Positions 62,910-64,000 of a stretch of 64,000 nt of DNA are shown here, piece after piece. Location of the stretch: contig CAJTDQ010000003.1 of NCBI GenBank assembly GCA_910574895.1, positions 62,001 through 126,000 of the forward strand, given 5' to 3'. Every line of letters starts with the position of its first letter. The stretch's first letter is position 1. This DNA comes from Eubacteriaceae bacterium (GTDB lineage Bacteria; Bacillota; Clostridia; Lachnospirales; Lachnospiraceae). The position numbers and the translations under genes are program-made. The notes beneath the pieces are model-generated. The model saw only the letters and a program-made list of their open reading frames with translations, had not been told where the DNA came from and did not search any database.

Positions 62910-63079
62910 GCATGGCTGAACTGTTATATACATGATATCATAGTTTGAAAATTAACACTATTCTTTTTTAGAATGATATGTTAAAATATGACATAGTAAA
63001 ATTTCTATACATTCTAAAGGGATATCCCCTATATTTCCATAGAAGGTAATTGAATAAAGAAACTTAGGAAGGAGTTTTT

Positions 63080-64000
63080 ATGAGAGAAAAGTTACAGGCA
63101 TTACCGGTAGGTGAATTGAGAGAGATAGCAAAGGCTAATGGAATTAAGTCTGTTTCTATACTTAGAAAACAACAATTAATTGATATGATTCTTGAAGTGA
63201 CACAGCGGAATGAAAAGAAAGAAGAATCTGAGAAAACAGAAGAGTCTGTTAAGGGTTCAGATGAAGATAAACAGGAGACTGCCAGAGAACAGAAAAATAC
63301 CGGAGAGAATGGCAGACATAGAAAGAGACATCATAGTGATAATCTTGAACATAGAGATGAAGTACCACAGGAAAATGGTGTGACGAGAACAGGAATATTA
63401 GAGGTTATGCCTGATGGTTTTGGATTTATCCGGTGTGATAATTATTTACCGGGAGAGGATGATGTTTATGTGGCACCATCCCAGATTAAGAGATTTCAAT
63501 TGAAAACAGGAGATTTTATAACCGGAAGGGTCAGAGAAAAAAGAGAAAATGAGAAGTTTGGTGCATTATATTATGTAGATATGGTAAATGGCGAAAGTTT
63601 AGATAAGGTTTTAAAGCGCCCGAATTTTGAGGAACTGACACCAATATTCCCAAATGAGAGACTGCATCTTGAGACGGACGGTCACAGTACAGCAATGCGT
63701 ATTGTAGATATTGTAAGTCCGATAGGAAAAGGTCAGCGTGGAATGATTGTTTCACCACCGAAAGCAGGAAAGACGACTTTGTTAAAAGAGACTGCGAAAG
63801 CAGTTCTTAAGAATAATCCGGAAATGGAAATGATTATATTGTTAATAGATGAAAGACCGGAAGAAGTGACTGACATTAAAGAGGCGATACAGGGAGATAA
63901 TGTAGAAGTTATTTATTCGACCTTTGATGAACTTCCGGAACATCACAAGCGTGTGTCGGAAATGGTTATCGAGAGAGCAAAGCGTTTAGTGGAACATGGG
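63080..64000 (+). CDS. rho: Transcription termination factor Rho, 3'-truncated by window end
   Basis: The first 307 residues are visible, open to the window edge. An N-terminal Rho_N helix-extended domain (about 1-50, LPVGELREIAKANGI) is followed by a charged linker (about 50-105), the CSD-like RNA-binding domain (EVMPDGFGFIRCDNYLPG) and the ATPase core with Walker A PPKAGKTTLL and LLIDERPEEVTD. Rho is a hexameric RNA helicase that ends transcription. GGAAGGAG precedes ATG 63080. Confidence 0.96.
   Translation, partial: MREKLQALPVGELREIAKANGIKSVSILRKQQLIDMILEVTQRNEKKEESEKTEESVKGSDEDKQETAREQKNTGENGRHRKRHHSDNLEHRDEVPQENGVTRTGILEVMPDGFGFIRCDNYLPGEDDVYVAPSQIKRFQLKTGDFITGRVREKRENEKFGALYYVDMVNGESLDKVLKRPNFEELTPIFPNERLHLETDGHSTAMRIVDIVSPIGKGQRGMIVSPPKAGKTTLLKETAKAVLKNNPEMEMIILLIDERPEEVTDIKEAIQGDNVEVIYSTFDELPEHHKRVSEMVIERAKRLVEHG

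Larger units (their letters stand above)
62708..63079. other. Divergent intergenic region of 372 bp with repeats
   Basis: Between malic enzyme and rho there is no gene. It contains two 57 bp tandem repeats, a perfect 24 bp inverted repeat and a small GGGATATCCC palindrome (63019-63028). The rho promoter must lie in the last 150 bp. Confidence 0.7.

Overview
The window is low-GC DNA from a Gram-positive, endospore-forming member of the Clostridia, most likely a Lachnospiraceae-type gut or rumen anaerobe. The evidence is the spore genes gpr and spoIIP, the conserved order comEC-holA-rpsT-gpr-spoIIP, an nrdG activase for the oxygen-sensitive ribonucleotide reductase, a second type IIA topoisomerase pair, and many secreted proteins ending in Lys/Tyr-rich fibronectin-III-like modules. 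I cannot name the species. No rRNA, tRNA, CRISPR array, integrase or transposase gene was seen.

Layout. 1-1.9 kb: pabB (5' truncated by the window edge) and pabC for folate synthesis. 2-6.3 kb: a small membrane protein, a secreted subtilase broken by a frameshift, and a leucine-rich-repeat (LRR) surface protein. 6.3-11.8 kb: an alpha/beta hydrolase, a YbiT-like ABC-F ATPase, a GlgX-like protein that has lost its catalytic residues, and a TraX-family protein. 11.9-15.5 kb: two secreted glycoside hydrolases, a GH16 with CBM56, crystallin and ricin modules and a GH26-like enzyme; together they look like a beta-glucan-degrading locus. 15.6-21.1 kb: luxS, an rsmH paralogue, trpS, a YjjG-type nucleotidase, a Pr6Pr membrane protein, a GNAT and a histidine phosphatase. 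21.2-29.6 kb: topoisomerase B and A subunits, a peptidoglycan hydrolase, a degenerate HAD protein and a SurA-like lipoprotein.

29.6-30.6 kb is about 1 kb without a convincing gene. It holds two related ~300 bp long-hairpin elements plus smaller hairpins. 30.6-34.7 kb (minus strand) is a CsbB/GtrA/YfhO-type three-component envelope glycosylation operon. 34.9-40.9 kb is the arginine cluster: argG divergent from argC-J-B-D, sharing a control region with three palindromes. 41-44.8 kb is a phosphate module: a Na/Pi transporter fused to PhoU behind a Pho-box-like repeat, followed by a PhoP/PhoR-type two-component pair. 45.4-51.6 kb is a competence operon, comEA to comEC, that carries a response regulator, a kinase and a GerMN lipoprotein between the two com genes; comEC appears to start at AUA. 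A small orphan gene then interrupts the comEC-holA synteny.

52.4-56.1 kb: holA, rpsT, gpr, spoIIP. 56.2-60.4 kb: a run of secreted proteins (tandem X2-like repeats, an unknown, a zincin, a second LRR protein), the first three behind tandem Spo0A-box-like sites. 60.5-62.7 kb (minus): dut, nrdG and malic enzyme. 62.7-63.1 kb: tandem hairpin repeats and a perfect 24 bp inverted repeat. 63.1-64 kb: the 5' part of rho. The strongest candidates for something undescribed are the paired long-hairpin elements at 29.6-30.6 kb, the GlgX pseudoenzyme, the regulator-kinase-GerMN triad inside the competence operon, and the Spo0A-box-linked secreted cluster.
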